Source: Camarhynchus parvulus (lineage: Eukaryota > Chordata > Aves > Passeriformes > Thraupidae). From it: a stretch of DNA of 64,000 nt. Numbering within the stretch: position 1 is the first letter of the stretch; the number at the start of each line of letters is the position of its first letter. The stretch spans positions 56,241,993-56,305,992 of the forward strand of contig NC_044573.1 in assembly GCF_901933205.1 (NCBI RefSeq), given 5' to 3'. The notes beneath the pieces were generated by a model. It did not search any database, was not told the origin of the DNA, and saw only the letters and a program-made list of their open reading frames with translations. Positions 13,911-25,732 of this stretch are shown in pieces. The translations under genes and the position numbers were made by a program.

Positions 13911-16900
13911 CTGTGAAAAAAAAGAGGATAAATATATGAAAACACACTTTACACGTAAAGTTTTATATTGCATCTTCAGTTGTACCCAGTTTCTGAGTCT
14001 TAAGCTGCAGGAAGACAAAGAGCTCTGCAGCACACTGCTCTTTATTGCAGTATTTTACAAAACTGTGCTCACACACATACTGCATAAACTCAAAGAGCTG
14101 ATTTGGGTAAACACATCTATAAATATTCTGGAACTGCCTTGAAGGCATAACTGAAACCAGATGAAGTAATTTTTAAAAGGTTTCTATCTTTTGCACACTT
14201 AAGCAAGCACTTTCATAAAAAATTACGCTATGAAGGTTTCTTGTGATGCCAGCCTGCTTCCAATACTTTAATTACAGGCTATTTGTTAAGCGCCTAATTA
14301 CCTCCTTGCTTTTGTGCTAAAATACTGTTGTCACTGAATTTTTAATGGTAAATTTTCACAGGAGGGAAGGTGAAATTCATCCCCTTATAATCTATGTCCC
14401 TATACTAAATCTGTAATTTCTTTTCACCCTACTGATAGGCAACACAGAGACTGCTGGCAATACCTGAAATTCCTTGCCATTCTCTATGAATTCTGCAGAA
14501 GGTATCTGCAAAATTATTTGGACAAACCATCACTGAAAGCAGATTCTCGCTGATCATGACCTCTTCCCTCTGTGAAGGGTGTCCAGCCTGCCATTACCAC
14601 TTCCATGTCTCTTTAAGGAAGTAAGAATATCTTGGAAAGAGATCATTGCCAGTACTATGCTGCTGGTTCAGCTGTAACACTTAACCATATCACAGACTAA
14701 TTTGGTTGACACTCATTACTCTTATAACTATAAAGGAAGCAAATTATAAGGCTCCATTTTAAACCCAGTCTAGATAGGAACAAGAGTTATTATGTTCATC
14801 CTCCCCCCTCCTGTTGTATGGCCCCCACTGACAGTGCTGTGAATAGCTCCTCTGCCAGAGGAAAAAAAAAATCTGAAGGCTTAATGTTGCTTGATATGTG
14901 CAAGTTACTCCAGTTACTCAAAAATCCAAGGAAGCTGAAGCTAAAATATTCACCAAGCAAAAAGCACTTTCACAACATGGCCCATCTATTTTTCCTTGGA
15001 CTAGAAGGACACTTAATCCTTCTGCTGTTCAAAGTTTTTAAGTTCTGCTTTACAAATGCTGCTCTAAAAACTGAGTTTTCACTTCTGCTAGAAGAGACGT
15101 TTGGTTTTTCACACCTATTTATCAGGAATTTCTTCTCAACATTTTCCCAAACCACTTTTCAGATGTCACACACTTGCCTACCAAATCTATAGAAGCAGAG
15201 GGGAAGGAAAGAAACCTGACCTGTTGTTCCTTGCAAAGGGTCCTGATTTGCACAAGCTGCTATCTGTAGGCGCCCCTGCTCCTTGTTATAGCCAAGCCAC
15301 CCCCAGCCTGATCCTTGGACACCAACTGATACAGCTGTCAGCTTCTCCTTGAAGTTTGCAAAAGAACCAAAGTCACGCTTGATGGCTTCCATCAATTCTC
15401 CTTTAACAGAAAAAAAGGACAGAAAGATCACAAGCATATCAACCTCAATCAAAACCTCCCAGGTTTATCACAAGAGCTTTTGTGAGATCTGTACTAAAGG
15501 GCCTTTATCATGACAGTTAATCAGTACTCTATCCTCCCCGAGGGAATTCCTTCCATTAGGCTTTAACTGCTAAAATATCCCTATCCAAACTGGAGCATAA
15601 CTCCAGCCACTAGGCTGGATGGGTCTGCAGCACATTTCTTCCCTTTCTGTGAATCAAGTACATACAGCAATTTAATTAGCATGGCTTTGTACAACTATTT
15701 TCTTTTATGAAGGTGGAAAGGGTACATACAGCAATAGCCAGGTATTGTGCAGTGTATACATGATCAGCTCTAGAAATTAAAAAAGACTTTGTACATTACT
15801 AGTTTTTTATATTTTTGGCTTACATCCAAAACCTCCCCCGAATACCTCAGAATTTTAATTGTCACACAGAAAGGCGAATTAACTCTGAAAAATAAAGATC
15901 CTTTAGACTCCTTCAAAGAGAGCAAAGATCATCAATTCTACCTGTTAATTAAAACTGACGGAATAAACCACTGTAACATGCACTAACCTTTAGGTTCTCC
16001 TCCTCCATTAGGAGAAAGGTTTGTCCAGAAGATGCTGTGATTGATATGACCCCCACCATTGAACTTCAGTGCAGGCTGAAGTGACACCTGAGTTGTAACA
16101 TCACCTAAGGATACAGAAAATAAAAATACATAAATAAAAACATTATCATCACCACAACAGGCAGTAAGTTTCTACTAGGCCTCCACTGATAGCCAAAATC
16201 TTTCTACAAGCACATAACTTATCAATGGAAAACATAAAGTTTGTACTGTTATGCACGTTTTAGACAGTCACAGACAAACTCTATTAAAGACTTATTATCT
16301 TCGACCATTTTTATGCTGCAATAAGTGATCTGCAATATTGCAAGTACAGTACATACCTAAGACTTACTGCCACTCTATAGCAGAATAAAGCAACAAGCAC
16401 AGCCAGAATTCTTGGAGGACCCGGCACTTGTAAATTCGTCAATATCATCACTGCAAGGCAAGAATATTACTCACCCATTACCTCACTGATTTGCAAACTA
16501 AGCATTTTTAAACTTCTTGAAACAATTTACAGGGCAAACAGCTTGTGCTTGAAAAAAGTCAGTAAGTACAGTGAGCACATATACAAAATATTCTTCTCCT
16601 TCCTATCTTTTGTTTCATTTGGAGGGAGGCACTCACAGAAAAGTGATCAAAATAATCTTGCTACACATGACAGAATCCTGCATCTGAAACCAAGATCAAA
16701 CAGCTCTTTCTTCCACAAAATGTTGTACTCCTTGAAGAATTCACTGGTGCCTTGTGTCTCTGAACAGTCTTTCACCACTTCAATAAAAGTCTTTTCATTA
16801 CTATTTTGGCTTTTAAAAACACTGAAGCATTTCAAAGGTTTTTAAAGCTTTTTCCATCACTCCAATGCATTCTTTAGTAAGGAATCAGTGGGGGACCTGT

Positions 16901-19900
16901 TTTCTCCACTCTCAGGACTGAGTGGTAGAAATTTTCTGAGTCACCTCAACAACACAGACATGAAGACAATCCTCAAAGAAGTAGTACACCTCAAAGCAGT
17001 AGCAATCTGTTACTAAGGTGGTGCCTCAGGTTTTAACTTTTATATTTTTGAGATCCTGTGCTGCTTTAGTGTGTGGGTCTGGGCTTCATATTAGGGGATA
17101 GTAAGCTTTCTTCACAGAGTAGGTAGACAGAACAATTCCTTCTCTAGCTGAGGACCCAAGGACAACCAATCCAGATCTGAGGCCCAAAAACACAAACAAT
17201 GGTGGACCAAAGAGAGAAAAACAAGAAGGATGGGACTTCATGGGCTAATGCTGTAATTGAACAATTAGCTCCAATGTGCTAATGGACCAAAACTTAAAAA
17301 AGTGCGACACCCCGTGACTGGTTGTCCATTTTTTTTGTCACCATTTTGGGTTCACCTGGGCTGTAACCCTGGCTGGGCTCTTGTGCTGCTCAAGGTGGAT
17401 CTATTGAGGCTTCCTAATAAATACCTACTTTATTCTTTAGCTCCGTCTAGTCTCTGTTCTAGGATAGCCTTCACAAGGCATCAAAGGTTTTAATTCAGGA
17501 TTTCATGTTCTCAGCATTTCCTCAAAACCTTCAAAGAAGGGTGCAGCACTAAAACAAAGCATCCAATGCTCTGTTTGTAAAAACATTATTTGCTGGATTT
17601 CGGTATCAGGTTAAGGATAAGAAGTCTCTCATGGCCATTCAGATGGCATCTTTGGGACATTTTCCCTGAATTTTGCATGCCTTAATGACACTTTCAAGTT
17701 CATCCAGAGCATGCAGCACACAGCAAGCCAGAAACCAAAAAGTAACTTAGAAAGCCTTTAATGTGTTCGTAACTCTTTATTCCACCATTCCTTAGAAGAA
17801 CCCACTCTTCAGGACCCCTAGAAACCAGAAATGGCATTTCACCATTGCCCTTAAACAGTATTTGTGCTGCTGAACTTTGCACTGGGAAAAAAAAAAACAA
17901 ATGAAAAGGGGTAACTTGCCCTTAAGTTACACCAAAAGTATACTGGAATTTATTTGTATAGAGTCCATGGACAATTCAGTAAACCAAGACAAGAAGCTCA
18001 AAGGTGCTGAAGAGAGTAGTCAGCTCAGGTTCTCAGTTTAAGTCATTTGTTTCCCTGTAAGAGTCCAATCACAGGTTGCACGGTGGTCCAAGAAGGGCAG
18101 GGAAAACTATGGCAGGAACAAGTTTTCAATGAAAATGAGATTTAAGTTAATATCCTTCAATTAGAAAATCTGACACATTTTGATGGGTCAGTAGTCAGGA
18201 CCAGTTTATGCTGAAACATAGTCCTGTGCTGTCACAGAAATGTAAATTCATTTTCAAATGAACTGACAATGTGAGCCAACAGGATGGCTTTGAGATTTTT
18301 ATGCAAATATAGATAAATGAAGAACATGTTAAAGATAATCTGAAGAAAGTACTTCGCTTTCTATTGCTGAACTAGAGACACTGACAAGGTTCTGCTGTCC
18401 AGAAAAGTTATTAGATACTGATCAGATGTGCTATGTAACCCAACAATGATACACAGCCCAGCAAGATTTTTGACAGTGCTCAGTTTTAGTATGAAAAAAT
18501 AACAATACTGACAGAATGAGGTGGCAGTTCAGACTTTGCCCTGGTCTTAGAATTTTTTCTGATGAGGGTCAAAATACTGCACATAGTATACTGGGATACC
18601 AATCAGGAAAAAACAAACTAACAAACCACACAATCACCAATATCCCAAGTAATTATTTGTCTGCTTTGGTATGCATGACCACAACCAGTAAATCATCCAT
18701 TTGGAAAATAATCTCTGCAGAATCCTGACGGAAAAATTCATCTCTAAGTAAAAAACATTTCAACACAAGTGATGAGAGGCTATCAAAAACTGTAATTCCT
18801 AAAAAATAATTCAAAGGATCCACAACACTGCAGATGCTTCTGATAATCAGAAATTCTGCCTCCACTAGAGGCTGAAGCTTTTGTAATTTAACAGCATCAG
18901 TAACAGCAGAAGCACAAACACTGTCTTCCGACACTTCAGGTTCCCTCCCCAGTTGTGTTTGCACTAATTGCATCTCCAGAATCCACCTTTCCTGGATCTG
19001 ATACTGGCAGGGCAAGGTAGCAGTCAGTCTTGATCACCTGATTCTTAATAGAATCTCATTAGTTCATTAATTCAGACGGCACAAGTTATTTTTAGGCTCG
19101 CTTAGGTACTTGAAAAGCCCCATTTTCTATTCAAATACACTGGCAATTAATTATCAAGGGACACACGGTTCAGGTTTACTCAGATATCAGCAATTCTCAC
19201 TTTCACCCAAGTCCAAGCAGTTAAATTCCACTGTGAAGCCACCCAGCAAGCAGACAGAAGTGAGTCTGTACAGTAGTCATTTCTTTGAGATAAATTCATA
19301 CCTTTTAAGAAGACCATCACAGCAGCAAAAAAACCCAGAAAACTCTCTTCTTAAAAAGACATACATATTATTTCACACACTTTTACCAATCCAACTGAAA
19401 GACTCGAAGTTTGGAAAAAACACATCTCATGTTTCAGCATAGCTCTACTACACCTGCAAAGCTTTTGCAAAAGGCAGTGTATCTCAAATTCTGGGATTCT
19501 AACAAAAAATTCCTAATGGTTTCCTGCTTATTTTTGTGTCTCACATGGGCTTGTCACCTACACAAGCCCTTAATATGACCCAGTGATATAACTGGGTCAT
19601 ACCCAAATTCAGGTCTCTGCACTGTGTTGTATACACTAACAGCATGTTTGTCTTACCTCAACTGTAGGCAACTGAGATTATTTACCAAGACTGAGCAGAG
19701 CATCTGATGCGAAAACTGTCAAGGTACACAAATTTCACTTTAACTAACTTTGCCACTAACCTTTTATTGCAAAGTACTTGCTCAGCAAAATTACTGCAAT
19801 TTCCTACGGACTCAGTCTTTGTTCAGTCCAAGTTACTAATGGAGTATGGACTAAACCCATAACAATCAATAAATCTTCTAGTTTTACAGCACTACAGAGA

Positions 19901-21455
19901 ACAGAATTCGTGCTTTTTACTTATATTTGATTTCCAATTACCACCACCACTGAAGCCACAATAAAAGATTTTCCCCTAACAATACTGCAATGACATAATT
20001 CAAAGCTTTTAAAAGAATGTATCTCCCTTCTTCTTTTATTTTGTTCTTCTGTATCATCTATGCCAATTAGCTTCCATCTCACCTGTTGACTATGGAGATA
20101 CAAACCTTTTGCCAGTGCCTCCTTGTACTTCTCCTCGGCAACATTCAGGTTGTTCACGTAGGTGGCATGATGCTTGCTGTGGTGCAGCTGCATGATCTCT
20201 GCATTAATATGAGGTTCCAGAGCAGCATAGTCATATGGCAAGTCAGGAAGAGTGTGCTTTTGCCTAGAAACCAAGCACCCCAAGGGTGCTACCAACTTGG
20301 CACTGCTTCTAGAAAAGAAAAAAAACAGAAGGAAGTAGTTTTATTCAGTAAAACTTGGGCTTTACCAGTGAAACTGACAGCATGCACTGCTGTTCTGATC
20401 AGCTGCTTTAAATACCTGGGGTGATATATCAGCAAGGAAATCATATTCCCATTTCTCAAGAGTTTAAAGCAAGCATATTTTGCCGCTTAACTGCAAAGAT
20501 GAATTCACACAAAGGTCACATATCCAGGGCTTTGCACTGTGAAGCTGCTGCCTCTCAATCCGAGCCTCCAGGCCCCTGCCTCAAGTATCCTCCCAAGCAC
20601 GCACGTGAGGGAAAAGCAGGGACAGCAATGAAAAGCCAGTAGTAACCTGATGACATTCAAAGCTTCACCTAATCTTTATTGATTAAAAATAGAAGCAAAG
20701 ATGTCGCCTAAGCGTCCTTCCCTCGCTATCCACAAGGTCCGTGCACTGGAAACTGCTAAAAACCTGCAGTCACGGCTTTCCAGGACTGAATCTCTCCAGC
20801 ATTTACACAGTTATGTGTCTCCCTGTTCCCACAGGGGGTACCGGGAAGCCACACGGCGCGTCACAGCCGCGATGCCCGGCACAGACACCACGCAGGTTGT
20901 GTTACTCTTCCCATTTTAACACCTCGCATTCGTCATGCGACACGACAAGGGCCACGACGAGAGGAGACTCGCCGGGCCGGCAGGGCGGTCAGCTCTGAGG
21001 GCCGCCGCCGCATCGCTGGTGACCTTGACATAGGCCAGCTAAGCTCTCGGGACCCTGAAAAGTGGCAGAGTGCGGCGACCCCGGCCCGCAGAAACAAGAG
21101 GATCTGGCAGCACCGTGTCAGGCCACCAGAGCTCCTCGGCGGACGGCGCGTGCAGACCCTGAAAGCGCTCAAGGACGAGGGCAGCAGCCCCGGCCCGGGC
21201 CGGCGCCGACCCGGCGGGGCAGCCAGCAGCAGCGCGACCTCCCCGCGCGCGAAATGGCGGGGGCACACACCGAGGGGCGAGAAGACGACCCTCCCGCCGC
21301 CTCCTCCCCCGCTCCCTCCGTCCCGTCCCCGGCTCGGCGGCGGAGGGCAAGGTTGGTGCGGCCGCCGCCTCCCGGCGCGGGGCTCTGCCCAGCCCCGCGC
21401 TTTCCCCGGCGCGGCGCGGCTCTCACCTGCTCGCGGCGGCGAAGCGGCACAACAT
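13765..21455 (-). CDS. SOD2: superoxide dismutase [Mn], mitochondrial (complete, 5 coding exons)
   Basis: The enzyme converts two superoxide ions to oxygen and hydrogen peroxide in the mitochondrial matrix, as a manganese homotetramer. Coding exons, in transcription order: 21455-21427, 20308-20106, 16104-15988, 15400-15221 and 13910-13765. They total 675 bases, or 224 residues plus TAG, and every junction keeps frame with GT-AG ends. Residues 1-26 (starting [14 protein letters not shown]) form an Arg/Ala/Ser-rich matrix-targeting peptide. The mature protein starts at [11 protein letters not shown] and has 198 residues, the same as human. The four Mn ligands are present: H52 (in MQLHHSKHH), H100 (in HINHSIFW), and D185 and H189 (in DVWEHAYY). 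The neighbouring active-site Tyr and His are also kept. The start codon is the one giving the family's transit peptide, inside a CpG island. Intron 2 (4.0 kb) contains an LTR. Identity is nearly certain. Confidence 0.97.
15221..15400 (-). CDS. SOD2: SOD2 coding exon 4
   Basis: 180 bases encode [14 protein letters not shown] through the [14 protein letters not shown] core to [10 protein letters not shown]. The donor is ACAACAG|GTCAGG. The acceptor is GTTAAAG|GAGAA, an AAG acceptor behind a good pyrimidine tract. It is less common than CAG or TAG, but the protein frame requires it. Confidence 0.94.
15988..16104 (-). CDS. SOD2: SOD2 coding exon 3
   Basis: 117 bases encode [18 protein letters not shown] and onward to GGGEPK, including ligand H100. 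The acceptor is TATCCTTAG|GTGATG and the donor CTAAAG|GTTAGTG. There is no ATG in frame, so start-to-stop ORF scans miss this exon. Confidence 0.95.
17072..17483 (+). mobile_element. solo LTR, songbird endogenous-retrovirus type
   Basis: The segment lies in SOD2 intron 2, antisense to the gene. It has the layout I remember for songbird ERV LTRs: a GGACCCAAGG-type U3 stretch, CACCATTTTGGGTTCACCTG, an AATAAA signal at 17416-17421, and a terminal CTTTATTCTTTAGCTC and CTCTGTTCTAGG stretch. The outer edges (TG near 17072, CA near 17480-17483) are estimates, and I could not find a convincing target-site duplication. No internal retroviral genes flank it, so it is a solo LTR. Family assignment is from memory. 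Confidence 0.65.
19574..19601. repeat. perfect 11-bp inverted repeat in SOD2 intron 2
   Basis: The arms TATGACCCAGT (19574-19584) and ACTGGGTCATA (19591-19601) are exact reverse complements around a 6-base loop, 505 bases downstream of the exon 2 donor. The arms contain TGACCC, a nuclear-receptor half-site core, but with spacing unlike standard response elements. Confidence 0.8.
20106..20308 (-). CDS. SOD2: SOD2 coding exon 2
   Basis: It encodes residues 10-78, covering the transit-peptide cleavage site, the N-terminal Fe/Mn-SOD hairpin and ligand H52. The acceptor is TTTTCTAG|AAGC and the donor AAAAG|GTTTG. The frame continues into intron 2, and those extra residues are not protein. Confidence 0.95.
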
Positions 21456-21620
21456 GGCGGCGTCTGCAGCCGGGCGCGACTGTCACGGCGCAGCCGCGGC
21501 CCGCGTGCCCTCCGCCCCAGCCGCGGGGGCTGAGCTGGGCCGAGCCGCAGGTGACACACCCCGCGGCCACCCCCGGCCTTCCAATGCGGGCAAATACCAC
21601 TGCTTAGCGATGGCAGTCCT
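20860..21620 (-). promoter_or_regulatory. SOD2: CpG island and promoter of SOD2
   Basis: This block is very GC- and CpG-rich compared with the AT-rich surroundings. It covers SOD2 exon 1, the 5' part of intron 1 and the upstream flank. No TATA box is seen close to the ATG. A GC box (GGGGCGG on the minus strand, 21518-21512) lies about 57 bases before the start codon. The long open frames on both strands here are by-products of GC richness. The exact transcription start is not visible. Confidence 0.85.
21427..21455 (-). CDS. SOD2: SOD2 coding exon 1
   Basis: This exon encodes MLCRFAAAS plus two bases of Arg10, the start of the transit peptide. The donor reads GAGCAG|GTGAGA. The 1.1-kb intron 1 that follows lies largely in the CpG island. 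Confidence 0.93.
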
Positions 21621-21933
21621 TATGAACGGAACGCTCCTAGAATGGTTATCTTAGAACGCAGGCCTTAGGCCCTAGGAAACAGATAAAATGCCGCCGGTGT
21701 CCCCGGCAGGATACAGCAGCACGGCGGAGTTCGGCTTTGAAAACCTGCCGCGCATAGACATGGCTCTGGCAGCACAGTGACGGCACCGGCAGCACTAACG
21801 CTACCGTTTCAGCTCTTTTGTCTACGACTTGCTTTGGTTGGTTCATTTCTGCTCTTTAACCCATTTTTTGGGCATCTTGTTTTCCCCAACAGGTGCTCTC
21901 CTGCATGTAGCAATTCAGCGGCCTCTGGTGCTC

Positions 21934-21964
21934 ATGCAAATCCTTTACCCAATTTAATGCAAAT
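21934..21964. promoter_or_regulatory. paired octamer motifs (ATGCAAAT) upstream of SOD2
   Basis: Two exact ATGCAAAT octamers (21934-21941 and 21957-21964) sit 23 bases apart, about 480-510 bases upstream of the SOD2 start codon. The octamer is the binding site of POU-domain factors such as OCT1. The second copy runs into ATGAGTCC, close to an AP-1 site. Use in this gene is inference only. Confidence 0.45.
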
Positions 21965-24490
21965 GAGTCCAAAGACCCATTAAAAACTGGCTCTCCAGCG
22001 AGGTCAGGGAGGAGAAACTCGTTTCTCAGAGCTAGGAGGCACTCTGCAGGCAATACAAACATTAGCTAAAATTTTAATTCCATACAATTTATCTCTGCTA
22101 CCACAAAACCTTCGATCATCATATTTTGTTATTCTAAATAAATACATATAGTCTTAAGGTCTTCTAGCACCCACATTTACCAGACTACAAAAATTCAAAT
22201 TACAAAAATTCAGGGGGGGCAAAGGCTGAACAATTTTGTTGAGAATAAATAATCGCATCTTGCCAGTTGTGAAGAAATCCACCTGGAAAGACCCACAAAG
22301 GGAATCCCAACCCCTGGAAGAGGCAGTGCTTCCATCCCTCACTTCTCGAGGCATCCTAGAAAAGGACAGTAATTTAGTTCCTCTGATGAGCCAGCGGCGC
22401 TCTTGTGGGAATCTGAGCAGTGAAAATAGCTGCTTTAGCAGCAGCTAAGACAGAAGGTAAATTGTCCAAAATCAGTGAGTTTTTTCTTCATCCCTGACTA
22501 CTGAAAATACATTCAGCGAGATATATAGGTTATATCTAATTTTAAAGAGGAATATATTGTATTTGTTGGATCAATAAAATGCCATTTTTTTGTTAAAAAA
22601 GAACCAACTACATTCAGGATTATTAAGTATCATAATACAGGCACCAACAGTCAGGCAAAACCATGAATATTTACAGGCTTTTAGTAATTGGCATTTGCAT
22701 ACGCAGTATTACACTGCAGTTCACTAATGTTTGTAGCAGTGTTCCATGAAAGCAAGTCAATTATGTAATTATATTTCTAATTTTATTATTAACTGGCACA
22801 GTTGCTAGGTTGATTTCATTTTGGAAGAAAAAAAATTCACAAAGAACCCCAGCCAGTTTATTTAAGCAGACACATCTGCTCAGAAGCTGTCTCCTAGGGG
22901 AATGGCTTTACACCATTTTTTCCCCAAAAAGTTAACTTGAAGTCTGGTGGTATAATTTCTGATTTTTTTTTACTATTTAAAAATAACATACTACGCTTGA
23001 GAAAATAAAAACCTCACATTAAGATAATTTTGAAGCCATGAATGTCCTGCAATACCAGACTAAGTAAAAAGTCATCACCACCTAAGAGCTATGCCTTTTT
23101 TTAACGACCACAAATTTCCTCACAAGGCTTTTTACCATCTGATCACATAAAACCTGATTACTGTATTTTGTTATCAGCATTTGAAGCTTTTTAAAAAACA
23201 CTGTATTTTACCATGTACAGGATCCAGGTTGTATATATATATGTACACATGCTACATAAGCAAGCAATATGATGTTAAGATCAAATAAAATCCATCATGA
23301 GGGACTTCTGTGATCTAAAAATTCCTTTGGGTGACCATTTTTGTATAGGTATTTGTCACTTCCCTTTCATGCATTCAACCATTCAATTGCTATTTTTCAA
23401 GCAATAAGGCCTGAAGCAACATTCAAAAAGCAACAAGGAATCACCAATGGAATTTTTACTTCCAGTGACCACTACCAAGTGATTTGAGAAGACTGATGTG
23501 AACCCTGTGAAATTAAAATAGTGGTGCTAGCTATGGACTAGCATGATTTTAATACAGACAAGCTGGTAGCATTTTAATTACATCCATTTGTCTTGGACAA
23601 TATTACTGCAGACACTAAATTTGTGCCACTTAAAAATGCTACCACAGAAGCCCTTCTATAAGAATTTACTGTAACTGTAAATTTAAACCAAGGCAAGTGT
23701 GCTCTAGAACTTTTGAGCGACTCCTTTCAAACAAGTTTCCACAGTGAACTGCACAGCAGTTAAGCTACTTATTATTTTCATAGCTACATATGCATTAATT
23801 TTCTTCGTCACCTGGTAATTACAAGACTCACAGGTAGAAAAAAGTTGAAACTGGAAATCTTTAGTCCACACTAAAACACACTACTAAGTACTTTTGTCTT
23901 ACCTTGAACAGTGCTTTTTCATCTTCTTGCTCATGTGCTACCAACACTGAACTAGTAGATCAAAAATAAACATCAGAAATCCAGGTTCTGAAATTCACAG
24001 CTCATTGCTACTGAGCAATAAGAGTATATTTAATTAAAGGGAATTCTTTCCTTCTCTGCACCTGTTAAGAAATCAGTTTCCTCAGGCAGGCATTTAAAAA
24101 TGAAGTTAACCAGTTCAAAAGGCTGAATTGCTAATTCCTTATGTTTTTTAGTTTAATTTGTGCATTTACCTGTTACATACTTCAAGCTTTTGAGTTTGGC
24201 TTGTTTTTTGGGTTTTTCTATACTCGTTAATAAAACCAGGTTCAAACTCTAAGGCTTACTTTTATTAACTTCTCCTTTCCACCCCCCACCCCCTCTACCC
24301 ATTTTCTGCCAATAAGGACAAAATCTTTGGAACAAGCACTATCAGGTTGTCTTGAAATTAGTACTAGCACACACCTACACCTTCATGTATTGGGCATACG
24401 CTGTATCAGAGAGGACTGACACAGACACAAATTCAACTCAAAAGCAAGGACTATAAATACACCACATACAAATAAGCCACATAAGCCAAT
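21965..24490. other. intergenic spacer between SOD2 promoter and WTAP 3' end
   Basis: AT-rich sequence without a supported gene. It holds short poly-A/T runs, a small alternating TA stretch near 23233, and no recognisable transposon. Because SOD2 and WTAP run head-to-tail on the minus strand, this spacer contains the WTAP downstream region and distal SOD2 upstream region. Confidence 0.6.
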
Positions 24491-24524
24491 GCAGAACAAT
24501 GAGGGAATTACATTATTAAAAGTT

Positions 24525-24530
24525 TTTATT
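24525..24530 (-). terminator. WTAP: probable WTAP poly(A) signal (AATAAA)
   Basis: TTTATT on the plus strand is AATAAA in the WTAP direction, about 620 bases past the stop codon. A second AATAAA at 24261-24266 could give a longer 3' UTR. Confidence 0.5.
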
Positions 24531-25148
24531 TAGGTTTGGTCAGTACAGGTAAGATAATATTGGAGTCACAGAGCAATATGCATCAACAGGATACAACAGT
24601 TCTTAAAAACTGAGTTAACTATGCACACAATTCATAAACATTCGGTCACCTAAGGAGAAAATGCACAGATGTATGGTGGGAAAAACTGTAATTAACACTG
24701 AAACTACTACAGGACTCCTTCAGTAAGTCCATCTTTTTAGTGATAAAACTACTGTACTGGGCAAACTTGGCAGTCAAACCCACAGCTATTATGACAAATC
24801 TTGAAGGTGGTGTTAAGTATAACAGTATGAGTAAGAATGCCCTTACACAGCACAGGTTCTAGATATACACAGATTTGTACAGACATCATTTATGTTATAC
24901 TTTATGGAAATAATTTCCATTTCAACTTCACATTAACTCATATAAAAATAACTTGAGCTACACAAACATCCTTTTAGCAACATTCAACGTAATTAACTGT
25001 TAAAATTTCCAAAGTGGCAGAGGTATTGAAGCAAAAAGAAATCCACAAAAAGGCAAAATTGTGACAAGTATGCACTAATTTAAACGGCTTCTGGACAGTA
25101 TCCTCTCCCAATTTCAATGACACTGTATAAAAATTTTGCAGAAAAATG

Positions 25149-25732
25149 TTACAAAACTGAACCCTGCACATTTACACTGGAGTCCAAACCATTCTGGACA
25201 TGACGAGAACCCACAGTTCTGTTACCTTTCATGCTCACTGTTTTCTCCTCTTGAGGATCATGATTGGAGTCTGTGTCATTTGAGTGGTGAGTGAGAGAGT
25301 TTTCACTGCCAGTGGGAGAGTCTACACTTTCATACCCAGTACTGAGCTGGTTTATGTAGCTACCACTTCCTCTACCAGTTCTATCTTCAGAGTGGTTGGA
25401 TAGCTTATTACCATTCCCTGGAGAAGCCGGGAAGTCATCTTCCGTGCCGCTACCCTCCCTATAAAAGGCAGGCCCAGACGTCCGCTGGTGGGAGGAGCTG
25501 CCATTGCTTGGTCCGTTTGCCAGGCGGCTGCAGTCTTTGCCCGCAGCCTCTCCCTGCTCCGTGGGCTCAGAGGATGGAGTCCTGCTGGTACCTGGGTTGG
25601 GGGCCTGCGCCTGCTGCTGCTGGTACTGTGCCAACTGCTGCCGAGTCTCCTTCAACTGCTGCTGAAGAACTAGAATGGTACTCTGCATACCTTCTACCTC
25701 CTCATCAAGCTGGATGATGAAGTCATTCAATT
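25149..25732 (-). CDS. WTAP: WTAP exon 8 (terminal coding exon)
   Basis: 584 bases encode ELNDFIIQLDEEVEGMQST, a Gln-rich end of the coiled coil (QLAQYQQQQAQ), then the disordered tail with YESVDSPTGSENSLTH and HVQNGLDSSVNVQGSVL, stop TAA at 25151-25149. The acceptor is TTTACATAG|AATTG. The tail carries many substitutions against human, while the extreme C-terminus is unchanged. Confidence 0.96.

Noticed and set aside
19921..20105. C-terminal extension of the SOD2 exon 2 frame into intron 2
   Set aside because: The donor AAAAG|GTTTG and the perfect fit of exon 3 show the added residues are intron read-through.
20933..21607. ORFs of 103-208 codons at the SOD2 promoter
   Set aside because: Same CpG-island artefact; the real coding part here is only the 29-base exon 1.
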